DNA from: Trichostrongylus colubriformis
Lineage: Eukaryota; Nematoda; Chromadorea; Rhabditida; Trichostrongylidae
Reading direction: 5' to 3'
DNA: 64,000 bases
NCBI GenBank assembly: GCA_963978905.1
Contig: OZ022256.1
Location: 27,739,426 to 27,803,425 of the forward strand
The translations under genes were made by a program, and so were the position numbers. The notes under the pieces are model-generated. The model was not told the DNA's origin and did not search any database. It worked only from the letters and a program-made list of their open reading frames with translations. This document shows positions 10,387-24,700 of this stretch, in pieces; position 1 is the first letter of the stretch; each line of letters starts with the position of its first letter.

Positions 10387-11730
10387 TTACAAGGGAGGCC
10401 CATCAGGTCAAGGTGAGCTTTTTCAAAACGGTTTTTTGCATTTTATAGGGTCACATACATGAAGCAAAAAACCGGTCTCAAATTTGGCTGAATGGTTTTG
10501 GGGAGCCCAGAAAATGAGTGCCAAAAGTTGCGTAGAAAGAAACAATTTTGACCAGTTTGCTGCAATGCTTTCCAGCTGCGGCGTTCAGTATGAGTATCGG
10601 AAGACTGTCTTCAAACCTACGCCAAAACCACTGCGAGCTCGTTCAAAAATGTAGAATCGCTTATGGTAACTACTAAACGAAGCAAAGAAAGCTGATAGGG
10701 GATGCACAGGTCATTGTGCTTGTTGTTGGTTGTCCGAATGGATAGTGGGATAGATTGGCATTGGCACGGGGTGGGGGTGTTTGTGGTTCAAGTCTTCCCG
10801 ACGTTTTCGCTTTTGCATTTTCTTAATTTTCTTTGTCCAGCGCTATACTGTTTGCGCACTTGCAAAATGACTGCAATTTTCGTCGCTGGTGCACGAAAGT
10901 GACCTCATTTGCAAACTTTCAGTGGTTAAAGTGTTTGGACCCTTCGGCGCCCCTACCACGCGTGCCAGACATTTTCGTGCGAAACTAGTGTGATATTCGT
11001 GCTCAGGAGACTCAACTAGCCCCAGATACAAAATACTATCCAAATCGAGACTTTCACCCAAACTCGACACAGTGCGGTGGGCATGGGCACACAGCCACTG
11101 CTCTTCTTGTACACACGAACAACTTACAGCCTCGATTAAATGCAATGGAGCATGTGCCGAATCAACGCATTCCAAGTGAAATGCACCTAGCAACACCATG
11201 CGATGGCGAAAGATAGCAAATATTTCCTTATATCGGCTACCGACTTCTTTTCGTTGAGCGTTCTTTACTATGGTAGTGGTAGTACTGGTGGTCGCCCAAT
11301 TTTCGAGTTTTGGTCAAAATCTCGATTAGGCTGAAAACTTGTTACCTAGGGTAGTTCGACCTCCTGAATATGAATATCACACGTGCTTTGCGGGAAAACG
11401 CCTAGTTTTTCTGTTATGAGCGTTGGCAGGTCCAAACAAATCATTCGCCTAATACGCAAAAATACTGAAGATAGCGGTTCCCCAACATGATAAAAATTGA
11501 TTTTGCACACATTTTGCACGTGTGGTCATGCATGAGCATAAATGGACGAAAACTAGAAAAATGCTAAAATTTGTCCTCAGTGGGGATCGAACCATCAACC
11601 ATTTCCTGGGCCCCCCAAAACCATTAAGCCGATTTTGAAACCGGTTTTTTGCTTCATGTATGTGACCCCGTAAAATGCAAAAAACCGTTTTGAAAAAGCT
11701 CACCTTGACCTGATGGGCCTCCCTTGTTAG
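10387..11730. mobile_element. 1.3-kb element with ~135-bp inverted ends
   Basis: The left end (10,387-10,520) and right end (11,595-11,730) are inverted copies that begin CTAACAAGGGAGGCCCATCA and include GGTCACATACATGAAGCAAA. The interior has blocks shared with the foldback at 3,201-3,832 (GAAACTAGTGTGATATTCGT in both directions). Next to the right arm, at 11,578-11,590, the - strand reads GGTTCGATCCCC, a good RNA polymerase III B-box, so a tRNA-like piece may be included. No transposase motif is visible. Confidence 0.75.
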
Positions 11731-14700
11731 AGCATAGACGACACTGGTGCGAAAGAAGCAATCATAATTCTCATACTTGAGTAATTTAAGTAAACTGTAC
11801 TGTTGTACTGAGTGCCCTTTCTACGCGTTCCTTTCACGGAAAATTCTGTAGGCATGCAGATATTGCGGGGGAAAGGTGGCAAAAATTACCCTACAACCTA
11901 ATATTCACATTTTTTCTGTAATTAGTTTGACATTCAAGGTATTCAAATGTCATGCAGCTCCATTGTCGTTCAACAAAAGAAAAGGGAGACATATGCGTTG
12001 AGCTGCTCCTGCCCCTTATTAGAAGCATGGATGATGCTAGCGAGGAGGTGGGTAATAGCTAAAACAACAACAACACATGCGTTGCATATAAACACATCTG
12101 CGGTTCCTTCATGTGGATACTATTTCCATGTTTTCATGTGCTACCCCCACGGTCGTTCATCGACTGTGAGCGCAGCCTAATGAGAACACGTGGTTTCTGA
12201 ACCCTTTGTTGATTATGAGCATTCCTCTATTTCAATCTGCCTGAATGTGAAAGTCTTAAACAGCTTTGTATAGCATCCCTAAACGATGACTTCTATTTTT
12301 ACTTTTATGTGAACAGATTATACTCTTTCAACTTTTCGATGCGTTCTAGGCTTCAGTATACTTAGGTTAAATTATCTTCAGCATAAATGCACTGATGACG
12401 GAATGTGCGTTGCGGTTGCGTTGCGTCAATCGGAACCGCAGATTGCGGAGTATAGACGCGGCCCAACTCATGCTCTACATATAAACGGCATAGGTGTCAT
12501 TCGAAATAAACACAAGCACAGCAATTGACAAAATTAAAGAAATCAGAAGTAGGCGATAAGGTTAGACGACTAATTCCACTTATGAGCATAAAACGACGTA
12601 TTGCCTTGTTTTGCTCGCATCTAAAATTGAATATCCCATGTTAATGGTGTTAGATCACCATGACTCATAATTTTTCGAAAGCACCAATGTTCTGAGTAGG
12701 AGGTGTTTCCACGAAGCACTTCTCTCTCCCTCGCTGCTTGTCGGAAACGAGTCTACTGGTTAATTTGCGTTTTGCTTCTCCTTTTCGCCCTCGCGACCTT
12801 TATGTCACCTTTGCCGTCCGCATTTTCGCATAAATAGTGTCGTCGTGAAAATAGAGAATGCCGTCCCAGTAACATAAAATTCGTCTCGGAATAACCACAG
12901 CACTTCATGCGCCAACAACCAAAAAGTGGCGTAACAGAAACGTTCATGGTGCATGCACGACAAACGTGGAATTTCACGCCGACATTCGCGTGCTTTGTCT
13001 TTGGTTCCTTCTCCTCTTCATCCATTTTGATATTTGAACTCTGTTCACTCGCACCAAAAAGGTCCACTTCCTTTTTTCGTATTTGTGGTTTCTGAACAGC
13101 GCAGAAAATGTGGCCGTGGTAGCAGTACGGTACATGATAACCTTTATTAATAGAGTAGCAGTTATGGTTGAACATTTATGTGACTGGTGTAATTGCATTG
13201 TAAATAATTAATTGTATTCATTATCACTAGTGTAGAAGAGTGCGGTTACAAGAGAAAACATAAAAGTTGTAGTGTTCCGTTTGCTGGTAATTCCGAAAGA
13301 AAAGAAGATTGAGTTATTTCCATAATGAGTTCTACGGCGACTGTAAGATTTTTTACAAATTCTCGGAAAGTTTAGCGTCTCCGTCATTTGTAAGTTTTCT
13401 GGGTACTAGTTAGTTGGCAGGGGAGGCACTTCACTGTGCTCGGCATCGAGCACTATTTTTGCTTAGGGTTTTAGCCTAAGCCTTATTTGATGGAGGATCC
13501 ATACCCTCAAGCTAAACCGATGACTGTAGGATTATATCAAGTGAAAGACGACAGCGAGCAGGGGCGTGCTACGTCGTCGATTTCAACTCACTAAGGAGTT
13601 TAACGGTTCATCAAGATAATGTTTCATTTTCTCATTTTCATGTCCTTGCTCTTCCTTATTCTGCACATCGACTTCTTCGAAATCTTTCAGTGCGGACAAT
13701 CTCTTCTCATTGTTATTAAGGAAGAATTGTGGATGCGCGTCCTGTAGTTTTAGCATGACAAATAGAGAATGGATAGACGTGAAAACCCTCGTAACTTTTT
13801 TTACTTTTCATTCTCTTTTCTTTTTTCATTCCCGGTGAATTTGCAGGATGAGGGTGGGGTGGAGTGTTGAGAGGGCTCAATAATTTGTTTAGACTGGCAA
13901 GTCACATGGTTTATGAGTGTTGTGCACGAGCACCGAAAGATCGTTGATCTCTTGTGGCACGACCTAGTGCTGCTACGGCTGCTGCTGGTGGTGGTGCTGG
14001 CTAAGACATACGAAGGAGGCGGTATCGAACTGCGTACGACGGCCCTTCGGCCGAACTGAAGTTGCCCAGACACCGCCCACGTCGTTAAGGCCGCACGCAT
14101 TGACATTTCCCTCGGCATTCCGGAACCACCTATGTGCCGCTGTTGCGTTTTTTTGTTCGTCATTCCCTTCCAAAAAACCTGTTTCGGAAGGAATTCGTCC
14201 AATTAAAGAGCGATAACTGAGACCTGCGGGGGTATAATCACATCGTGCTATAACTGTCATCTGCAATTAATCGTTGATGAAACCTCCCACGTCGCCTTGA
14301 ATAATCATCGGTTTCGTGTGCTTTCCTCTCCACTGTCATCATTCTGCTCCCACTTCCGCTTCTTGGTTTTTTCTCCAGAAACTACTTCGTACGTGTTCAT
14401 CATTTCGCTGTTCCCATCACTTATCTCTGCATCGTTAATGACTCACCGACCTTCCTCACCAAGCAGCTGCTTCTGTTACCTGTTCCCGTGATTTTAATCC
14501 CGACAACTGTTCCACGACTTCGTGCCCTCATGTTTTGTTGGGTACGTACCACAATCTCAACTTCTTCCACGCTTTAGAGAAAAGTTTGCTGAACAAGTAC
14601 ACCCAACACAATCGAATTAGTTACCATGGCATTAGCCTGATTTCTAGCAGTGAGACTTTTATTCTGTGACTTCTGCAATGCTAACTACACGGTTTCGTTA

Positions 14701-15762
14701 ATCCTCGTTCATCTTTCGTGATAAACATGATTTCGCTGTTGCTTTGGTTTGTGGTGTGTTTGCCTTTCTTCGTAATCCACTGATTCCTGGCTGTGTGTGC
14801 CGCTCGTGCTGCGTGGGTGGGAAATGGGCGGACGCTTCCGGCGGATGCTCCTCGCCTGCTTATTATAGAACGCTGGCGATGTTTCTCTTTGCGTTCTGTT
14901 TTGAGTGGTTCGTCCTTTCCGAATCAAATTGGGTATATGTGATCAAATACCACTTACCGAATCGAAAAGCCGAAAAAGTTGTATTCGTGGATCTGGGATC
15001 AAAATGATATATTCTCTGCTGTTTCGTGCGGTAATTTGATACAGATTCAATTAGAGTATCCATTTTCCTCTCAAACATTCGATTCGACCAGTACTGGAAA
15101 ACCATTCGTTGAATCTTGATTGTTAATACCGCGGAGTTACTTCCTGTTGGCAACAATCCTTTTTGTTTTCTTTTAGGCGAGTCGTGACTATGGAGGAGGG
15201 TGGGCTGCCCTCTTGCTCTATGCATCAAATCTGCAACCTAACACAATCATACAATCCAGTTATTAGGCGTGTAGCAAAATGAAGTGGTTGTGAGCCGGGT
15301 ATGTGAGGAGACACCTAAACCCAGGAGGATAAAGAGTGCCGTGCAGGATAAATTCTTTCTGTTCCCTTTAATCACATGGCGCCATGTGTATTTTTCTCGA
15401 ACTCTGAAATCGCCTTTTTTCACAAAAGCCTTATAAAATTCCATGTTCATTCCGTGGGATTTGATTCTTTAATCCTTTGTCTTTGTCTTTTGTTCGCTGG
15501 TGCTATCGCAATGGATTGGGGGAGGGAGGGGTCTTACAAATGTTGCACACCCAAACATCTTCGAAGGGACAGTCTGCACATCGAAGCGCATATTTTTGCC
15601 TAAGCCTTAGTGGAGGGAGGAACGGGTTCCTTTCTCTTTCATGCTTAGAATTAAAGTCCATGGTAGATTGTCCCCCTCCCCGTTGCGATAGCACCTATTC
15701 ATTTTCTATGTACTTGGATGAGATCGGACACTACGTGCTCATGTTGTGGTTATCTGCAAAAA
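11731..15762. other. Intergenic upstream of lip-1, no gene recognised
   Basis: The stretch holds open frames of up to 140 codons on the - strand (12,753-13,175; 13,801-14,202), but they lack recognisable domains, are simple in composition and overlap frames in other phases. Upstream non-coding exons or the promoter of lip-1 could lie here; I cannot identify them. Confidence 0.45.
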
Positions 15763-15773
15763 AGTCTTCTTAG
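15763..15773 (+). promoter_or_regulatory. Probable spliced-leader acceptor of lip-1
   Basis: GTCTTCTTAG stands two bases before the chosen ATG at 15,776. A 3' splice site this close to the start codon is typical of nematode trans-splicing. It argues for starting at 15,776 rather than at the in-frame ATG at 15,746, which the splice would remove. It could also be an ordinary acceptor for an upstream untranslated exon. Confidence 0.55.
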
Positions 15774-15775
15774 AT

Positions 15776-18700
15776 ATGGTGAGCACCCCATCTCCCTCTA
15801 CGTCATTCCAACGGGAAGAAGGTATAAGTGGTAAGGAACTGGAGCAATTGGTGAGCAAGGAGCCGCAATCTACGTGCATACTGGATTGCCGCGAAGGAGG
15901 ATCTGCTATTCGGAATGCGAACAGGTTCTTTTTTTCCAAATGCGGAAACTGCTCCGTATCATCTGATTTGCATCTTTTCAACAAACCTTTTTAGGGTGCG
16001 ACTTCCGAAGGTTTTATTCCGGCGTTTAGTGAATTGTTCATTATCACTATCAACCCTATCACCACGCCTAAACGATGCTGACGTGAAGGTGGTGATTGTT
16101 CCAGAACACGGCAGCTCGGATACCGATACCTCCAGTGCACTTTCAAATGCACTTCGGAGAGCAAACATCAGTTATCGAATTCTTGATGGTTTGTTTCCTG
16201 CTACAATACTGTTGAAGTTACCAATTTTCCAAGGATTTCTTTTTAGATCCCGTCGAAGCTGTACTTTCATCGTTTCCGTTGCTGAAAGTTGACGAAGACC
16301 GGCCTAACGCTCGGTCGGCTGGCGATGTGGGATGCCTGAATCTTGAGTATGCCAGTTATTATTTGTATGTACAGAGACAGCTGGAGCGGCTGTACTGTTT
16401 CTCAGAAACGAACTTAGTTTGAAATTTGTTTGAACGCATAAAAACGACTGTCTCAACGAAGAAATGTCATGCGTAGTGAAGATATTGCTACTACAACTGT
16501 ATCTGGATATTCAGTGCTCTCCGTATCGAACCAGCTGGTGCGCCTCCCAGTACGGATAAACGCCAAGTGTTCCCTGTGAAGATTCTGCCCCACCTTTTAC
16601 TTGGCAACTATGAAACAGCCAGTGACGCTGAAGTTTTGGAACGGTGAGTGTTTGTATGATAATGAAGCCTAATTATAATTATGCTCAAAATTGTTTTTGA
16701 CCGTGTATCTTTCTTAAAACTATTTTTTACAGTTGCATTCCTGTTGTTAATTATTTTATCCATTGAAACCCTGGAACCTTTGCCTCCATTTTGAGCCTTG
16801 CGTAAATTTTATCTCGCGCGAGAAGTGTTGTATAGAATTTAAGTGCCACGGAAGTTTTTTTTTGGTGCATCTTTAGGTCGTAGTATGGGAGCTTTTCCTC
16901 AGGTCGCAGTATGAGACGAGGGCCTTTTGGAAAGCCCGTTCGAAGGCCACAGATTGTGCCGTAGATCTTTGTAAAATCCATCATGGTGTTCGCTGCTGCA
17001 GCTAGAGAAATAACTCTCAAATCTGAAATTTGACTATGGCTTTAAATAATATGAGCCGTAAGTTGACTACGTCTCATATTAGTCGAAACTGCTTCAACAG
17101 AAACCATTACCTCTAAAGATGTGCTTAGGCTATTGTTTTAGGTGCGTAGGGGGAGGGGGTGTTGCAGACAGAATGTTTCACCCACCTGGGGCTCCTTTCC
17201 TCTTCAGTTTCAATTTTATGAAGTTCAACTGGCTCACAATTACGTCCTGTATCATCGCTCCATCTCTGTTGAACTAATTTTCATTTGGGTGCGTTTGGAT
17301 ATGGATTTATATGCATAGTTCAGAAGGACCAGTGTCCATCCAACGTCGTGTTCCATGCGGATTTTTGTTTCCTTCATGTAAATTCAACTTTACTATTCAA
17401 GCGGCTGCCTTCCTTTTTTTGCTCATCGGAGTGATGGCAGCTTACAAAACCTTTGATCAGATATAGAATGTGGCCACACGTGCTTTCCCATTGTAGTTAT
17501 GGATTTTGATAGCATCGAAAAGGTAATTTTTGATAAGAATCACGATAGGCATAAAAATCATATCATAATATCGCAGTTTTGGGAGGGCTCGAAGCGTACT
17601 TTGCATATTCTTGGAGGATGAAGAAAGGGTGGGGAATGTGGATTGTAGCCGTCTATTCAACATTTGTCACGGATTTCCTTGAATAAATATCAGTGATCCT
17701 TCGATACGCATATATGCGCAACTGGGCAGAGATTTTCTTTGTTGACGTCTAATTTCAATGCCTGAGGATGCATTGCTATGAATATTATTTCCTCATGAAC
17801 AGAGCATATTATGTTGTGGTGCACTTTGAGAAAGCACTCTGTATTTCAAAAAAAAAAACTACAGAAACCAGATTTTGAAGGGTTTCCGCTTCTCTCGGCT
17901 GACTGAAAAATAGATACGAAACAGTGAATTAGAATTGACACGTTTCCACCAAGCTTGCGATTTATCATAGACCATTGACCCTGAGAGTTACGCACGTCAT
18001 GATGTCAACCTGGGACTTTCACGAGTTCTATTATGGCTAAAAATTCGATTGTTTTGCTGGTTGCGATGGCTGACCTGTATAACAGGATATCGAATACTTT
18101 GCTGTATGTCCCTGTGTTGTCTTTGCTGAGCTTTTGATGAAAATAGCTTTATTAGCAACCCAGAACCCTTCAATTTAAGTCTCTGTGGCGGCCTCGTGGT
18201 ACTCTGAAAGGTACCGAATGACTGCTATTGGAGAATTTGATGTTTCCTCCCCTATCCCCTTTCTCCGTTTTCTCTCTTGTGCTGAGCCATGTGCTAAAGC
18301 AGTGTCAGCTATAGAAAGTGATCAATGCTAAGTAAAGATGCTCCTTTACTGAACGACTTCTTGGTGAAATAGGGAAGTAAACAGATTTCCTAACTTCCAT
18401 TAGAATGTGGATCTATTTCCTGCAACTCTTTTTGATGATTTGTGTTGTTGGGGATTCTTAATCAGTGTATGCGGCATTACACAGAAATCAAGAGAAAATC
18501 GTGACCATCTCCAGTGGAACTGTTCTTCCTCATTGCAGCTTCGCATTGTTTTTTTTTTGATAGGCCGACACTGAAAGTTTCAAATGTTTAAGTTCGAATG
18601 AGGCACTATTGCTTGCATATTTATCATTTCTGTAGCATCTTTTTCACACCGCTAGCACGCTAAAGGAAGCGATATAAAATATACAGCTTGTGCGGTTAGG

Positions 18701-21700
18701 CGCTATTCATTTAATCGTTCCACATAATCCAAAAATTATGTAATTCTCAAGGATTTTGTAGCGCATTGCACAGAAGACGCTTCATGCATACGGTTGCTCC
18801 AGAAACATCACAGTAATTGTGCCATTCTAGCTCGATATTTTTTAAATAGGTTTATTATTCACCAACTACAGTGTCTTGCCTGGGAACATTTCCTGAAATG
18901 TTTTAGCTGGCATTAAAGTAGGGAAATCATCGGTTTGCCTGATTAGCATTTCGTTAATCCTTGAGAGATGAATAGGAAATTAATAATAAGAATCAACTAA
19001 TTAGGAAGTGTCTGCGATTCCTCAATGAAGCCGAATATAGCTTTTTGTTTCAGTAACAGGGCACGCTACATTATAAATGTGACATCGAATCTTCCAAACT
19101 CGTTTGAGGACAATCCGGCTTACCACTACTTGAGAATCTCTGTTGACGACAATAGCTCTCATAATCTCTCACAGTACTTTCCGGGTTAGTTGATTTGTCA
19201 TTGTTGGGCCGGAAGAAATCGTGATGTTGTATTTGCTTTCAGAAGCAATTGCTTTTATCGATGCAGCCGCGCGTGCCGGTGACGCTTGCCTTGTGCATTG
19301 CCTCGCGGGAATTTCGCGTAGCGTCACAATCTGCCTCGCTTATCTAATGGCCAAAAACAAGTATAATTTATTTATCGATTTTTAGCTATTTTTCCTCACT
19401 TGAGAGTTTTCATTCTGCCAATTTCAGATGGAGTTTGGAGGACGCATATGATCTGGTGCTGCGCAGAAATGCAAGCATAGCTCCTAATTTCCATTTCATG
19501 GGACAACTTACCGAATACGAACGTCATCTGGGTGTACGAGGAGCTAGTGTAGGGGTGAGTTATTGGTGTTTATTCCCTTTTGTTCTTCTGAGGATGCTTC
19601 GTGAAGTTGTGGTGTAGTTTTTGCGTCTCTTCAAGTGATTTGTGTCATGCTCATGAGAAATTGCATCGACCTGTCCCTTGTGAAATAGTCACAATCATGG
19701 CATTATTCCTTTCGGATGGGTACGAAAACTTTATAAGCGTTCTCTGCTTAAGCAGAGAAATTTGTATGTGCAGTTTAAAGAAAACAGGAGTCGCCCTCGA
19801 ATTACCCATATATTTATGTTGGATTTGCAAGGGCCGCATGCAAAGTTCCACGCGAAAAGTGAGAATTCGGCCAAGATACAGCGCTACAAAGTCTCGGCCA
19901 GATGGGCGGAGCCACCTAGCAAGTACCCACTCCGTTGTCCGCCGCGGACGGAGACGCATTATGGGAACAGAAAGTTACGTTAACAATCCCACGCTTCGTT
20001 TCAACCCCGGCGGACGATGGGACTGGGCATTCTCGGTCGGGTGGACGGAGGCCCCGCCCACCCGACCGAGAATTCGGGGTGTATCTTAGCGAATTCTGAC
20101 TTTTCGCGTGAAACATTGCATACGGCCCATATTAGGCATACACAACATAAATATATGGGTAACTGAAACTCATTCTTCCGTGGATGATTCCTTAGAGCTT
20201 CGTATTTACTATGTTCCCCATTTCCGCTCTTGTATTGTTCAAACACTTTCATTTGCTCGCATTTCCAGACTTATCCTTCCCTACCTCCGCTCTCACCATC
20301 GTGCTCCGCGCAAGCTGCAGTTGCATCAGGCTTGCTCACTCCTCCTCCCACCAGCTGTTCCACTTCTCCTCAAAGCTCCGCTCATTCAGCGAAAAGTTTC
20401 GAATAATTCATAGGAACTTTTATGATTTTCTTGATGGCGAGCGCGGAGATAATTAAGACTTCATTGTCGTTTCAATCGCGAAATTAAGGGTGTCGTTTGA
20501 AGTAACCACCAAGTTTTATTTTTTTTATTGTTTCATATATTGTTATGATAGATCTATTTTGCCGCTCGACGTTTTCTGTACTAACGTTAGGAGTGACAGC
20601 AGCCAGCCCATTGACACGGTTCTCAGTTTCTGTTTAATACCTCATGACCGAAGCCTACCATTGCTAAGTTCGTTAAATTCCATTTATGATTTCATTTTCT
20701 TCGATTTTCGCTATACTCTTTCATTATATTGTGCCTGTATCTGTTTTGTATCCTATTTATATTAAAGTTGACGTATTATTCAACGCAGATATAGTATAAT
20801 TGCCACTTTCAATGTTTAACTGTATTCTTTGCAGTGGGACTCACACTGTAATGCACATAGCTATGCCATGACGTATCACCTCTGGTATAAGGCCGTTGCT
20901 GCCAGATTTCTATTCAAATAAACAATTTATGATCTAGATGTTGGTCTCTACTTCTTCAAGTAATATTGGATGAATTGCGAGCCGATCAATTAACAGTCTG
21001 AAAGGGATCCAAAAATAGAATAGAAACGTTTCATTCAAAGGATATTTTCATGTGTGTTCAGTTCTTCTTCGTATTCGATACCAAGCAAGGGGCGCGTGAT
21101 GACGAACAGACAGCCGTGAAGGTCAAGCGTCAGAACTGCGCGAATGATGGATGTGGGAGCGAAGTTTTACAGAGTGGTCAATGAATTTGTGTAAATAGGA
21201 TGAAATCACTGATGAATCTGCTTTTGCAATGAGTGATGTGGTTGTAAAGGAGATGGGGTAATTAATTCATCCAAGGCAAAACGAGCAGAAAAAAACTTGA
21301 AATTGCCCATTACTCATTAGCAGCTGTTCAGAGGTTTATTTACTACTGCTTCTGTTTGTTGCAGCAGCGGACATGGTTAACGCACACAAAACCCGGAAGA
21401 TCTTTTCGCTCATTGTGCACATCATTGACGTCTACCTCCCACGGAGTGGCGGGGTGGATGCAGAAAATGTGGTTGAAAGTATTCCTAAGATCCTTTCTAT
21501 AAACAGGAACTATGCTTCCGCCGTACGTAGAAAATGAATTTTCTCTCCATCGAGTTCAAAGCGACTTAAGATAAGTATCAAAGTTCGACTTTCCGTAAAT
21601 CTTTGCATTGTGTTCATTTATATGTATTTCTTCTTGAAGCTCAGCGACAGCTGGTTGTGCTTACAGGTTAGTTCCACTGTGGTTGTGGTTAGCGACTTTA

Positions 21701-24700
21701 CTAAATTCTCCTGGTCTACTAGGTAGAACTGTTTTGTAAGTGTGAAATGGTAGTTGGGGGGATAAATCGCATTTATCTTCGGCTTTCCAGGCCCTTACGA
21801 AGACGACAAGGCCGAAACGTTAGCCGAGGGAAGTTAATTAACATCTTGGTTACGACTTAAGATTTTTGGGACAGCGTGAAGGAGGTTCGTCAAATGTACT
21901 ACATTTTTGGACGCCTCTAGTTTCGACAACACTTCCCTCTCACGTCAACCTTAGCTAAGGTGATAGTTAAGCGCCAGGTCAACTTAGGTTTGATGGGTCG
22001 GTAAACGTTTCTAGGAGTTGTGGAGGAGAATACCAATCGAACATTATTGCTACAGTGGGCAAGTATCGAGAAACGGAAAGGACGTTTTTGGGGCTGTGCA
22101 AGCCCGGTGTAACAGCTAGTTTCTCATTATATTTTTTTATCAAATTAATCAAAAACTGATCTATGTTGAACTAAGGACGATGTGGGACTACGTTTGAAAA
22201 AAAAACTATCGAAAGAGAGAGCTTCTTCGAAAAAATCAGCAGTACTTACAGTGTCTTTCTGGCGTATCGAGTAACTTTTTGAATTGGGTAATATGCTGGA
22301 ACACAACGAACCGTTGTGTTCCAGCATATTACTCGATTCATTGAATAGGCTTTTGCCAATCCTTTTTGTGATGCGCCCACATTCTACTTCCGTTAAGAAT
22401 CCTAGTGACCTTCGAAATTAGTCTGGCCCACGCAATGGATTTCAAGTGTCAGCGGACCTTTACACTGCCACGGTCAAAGTTATGGTGATTTGAACAGGCG
22501 CTAGATTCCATCCCTGAAGCGTGTGCGTTGGTACACCGTGTCCGCTGCAACATTATTTATCATAACTATACATATATTAGTATATACATACATATGAGGA
22601 TGTGGAGGAGGCCTGTGTCATATTTTTCAAAGCAAGCATCGTTGATGGCGGATGGCGGCTTCTTGCCAGCATCTAGGTTGCTTATGTTTATGTTTATTAT
22701 ATTGCTAAGGCAAACATGGAAAATGCTTTTGTCAAATGGATCACAGAACAAGTATGAATAAGCAGTAACACTAAAAAATACAATTTGGGGTATACAATAC
22801 AGTAGAGTACCACAGTATAATATTGGGTAGTCTAAAAAGTTTTTTCGTATTTTCAAATACCGCTTTTTCCCTCAAATCTGCTTTCCAGAAATTTCTTCTG
22901 CACATATATATGTAGTACAAGTTCTCACGCATCTATAGGTATTATTGTCTTCCATCTCCCGGATAACCCTTTTCGGCAAAATAAACATATCAAAGGTCAA
23001 CCTCATTTTCAATATAAACATTTTTCTTTGAATGGCGTTGGACAGGGAAAGGAAAAGATGATAATCCGATGGAGCAAGATGAGGGCTATAAGGTGGATGG
23101 GGCAGCAATTTTTATCCAAGCTCGAGAATTTTTTGGCGAGTCATTTTTTCACTAGTGGTGAAAATTTTTTAAAATTTTTTCTTTTAAAAAATTCTCGAGC
23201 TTGGATAAAAATTGCTGCCTTATAGCCCTCATCTTGCTCCATCGGATTATCACCTTTTCCTTTCCCTGTCTAACGCCATTCAAAGAATTTTTTTTTATAA
23301 TTTTTGTATTGAAAATGAGGTTGACCGTTGATATGGTTATCTTGTCGAAAAGGGTTATCCGGGAGATGGAAGACAACAATACCTATAGATGCGTGGACTT
23401 GTACTACATATATATGTACAGAAGAAATTTTGTGGAAAGCAGTTTTGAGGGAAAAAGCGGTATTTAAAAATACGAAAAGACTTTTTAGACTACCTAATAT
23501 AATAGATCTTGTAGCGAGGGCCACGTGGACTGGTAGACCTCAAGGAACTAGAAAATAGAGTATTTACGGAGTTTTTTGGTCATGGTATCGTTTGTACAAC
23601 AATTATCTTCGTCCCCGAAAAAGACCAATTTCGAGGGTATTGGCTCCCACACAGCAATACTCTTGGCACCGACTCAATTTTCAAGGCACTGTCTAGGATG
23701 GATAACTCCATCGCTGCGCATTCACTTGACCTAATGAAGGGGCAACCCGCAGGCTAGCTGCCTTTGGTTCACTGATGACTTTGAAATTTTTTACATCGTC
23801 AGCATACATCTTTTACGACCCTTGACTTTCAAACATATTAGGGATCTCAGAAGTGTAAATGTTACAAGAATCAGTTATAGTACTCTTGCCGCGGCACTCC
23901 ACCAAACACATTCTTGCAGTCCGAGTAAGCCTGTCCACACGCGCCTGAAAAGTTCACCCAAGAGGGTTTGCCATCCATTTGATCAGAATAGTTAGCTATG
24001 AGAGCGGAGGTGGTGTAGTGACAGAGGGCGTGCACTTTTACTGCCATAGTGGGATCATATCCCGAACCAACGCCTGCCCAGATCAACCAAGCATCCCATC
24101 CCTTGAGGGGTAGTGAATTGGTGCCAGACTGGTCTGGGAGGAGAAACGCAACTGACTTGTACATCGGCGCTCCCGCTATTCATTGTATATTATACATAGA
24201 CCCGATCGCATTCACATTCTACCACGATTCGGAATGGGACTAGAATGCACGGCGCATCCCGCAGTAAGGATCGATTAAACCGAGAAAACATTACATCTAC
24301 TTTACTTTAGTTACAGATCGCGAGATAACTGCCAAAGATAAGTGCTTATAGTTGCCTTCCTTCCAAATCGCAGGCTGCCGCAAGGCAAAGCGCAGGAGGT
24401 CAGTGTGACTTCAACTTAAGCGCGGGTTGTGAATCTTCTCCCGTCTAGGTGAGCTAGGCTGGAGATGATCATAGGTCAGGAGGGGTGAGATGTGGGCTAT
24501 ACGGGTTTTGAAGGAAGGCACTTCACCTATCAGCCTGTAGGGAATTTCGCGCGGTGTTCGCAATTTCTTCTCATGATTTAGCTTGAATTGCACCTCCACA
24601 CTCGGAATAAGCCCTTTCTGATTTACCATACTTCGATAATATGGTAATACTCGCTCATTTCAACATGATGAAACCCTACGATTAGGATCCAGCGAAGTCG

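Noticed and set aside
12753..13175. 140-codon - strand frame
   Set aside because: No domain, no splice context, and overlapping frames of similar length on both strands; composition looks non-coding.
15746..15775. In-frame upstream ATG for lip-1 (adds ten residues)
   Set aside because: A good splice acceptor lies between it and the second ATG, so the first ATG is probably removed from the mRNA.
21790..21850. GGCCGAAACGTTAGC motif suggestive of a known retroelement
   Set aside because: No reverse transcriptase sequence or element borders are nearby, so no call is justified.
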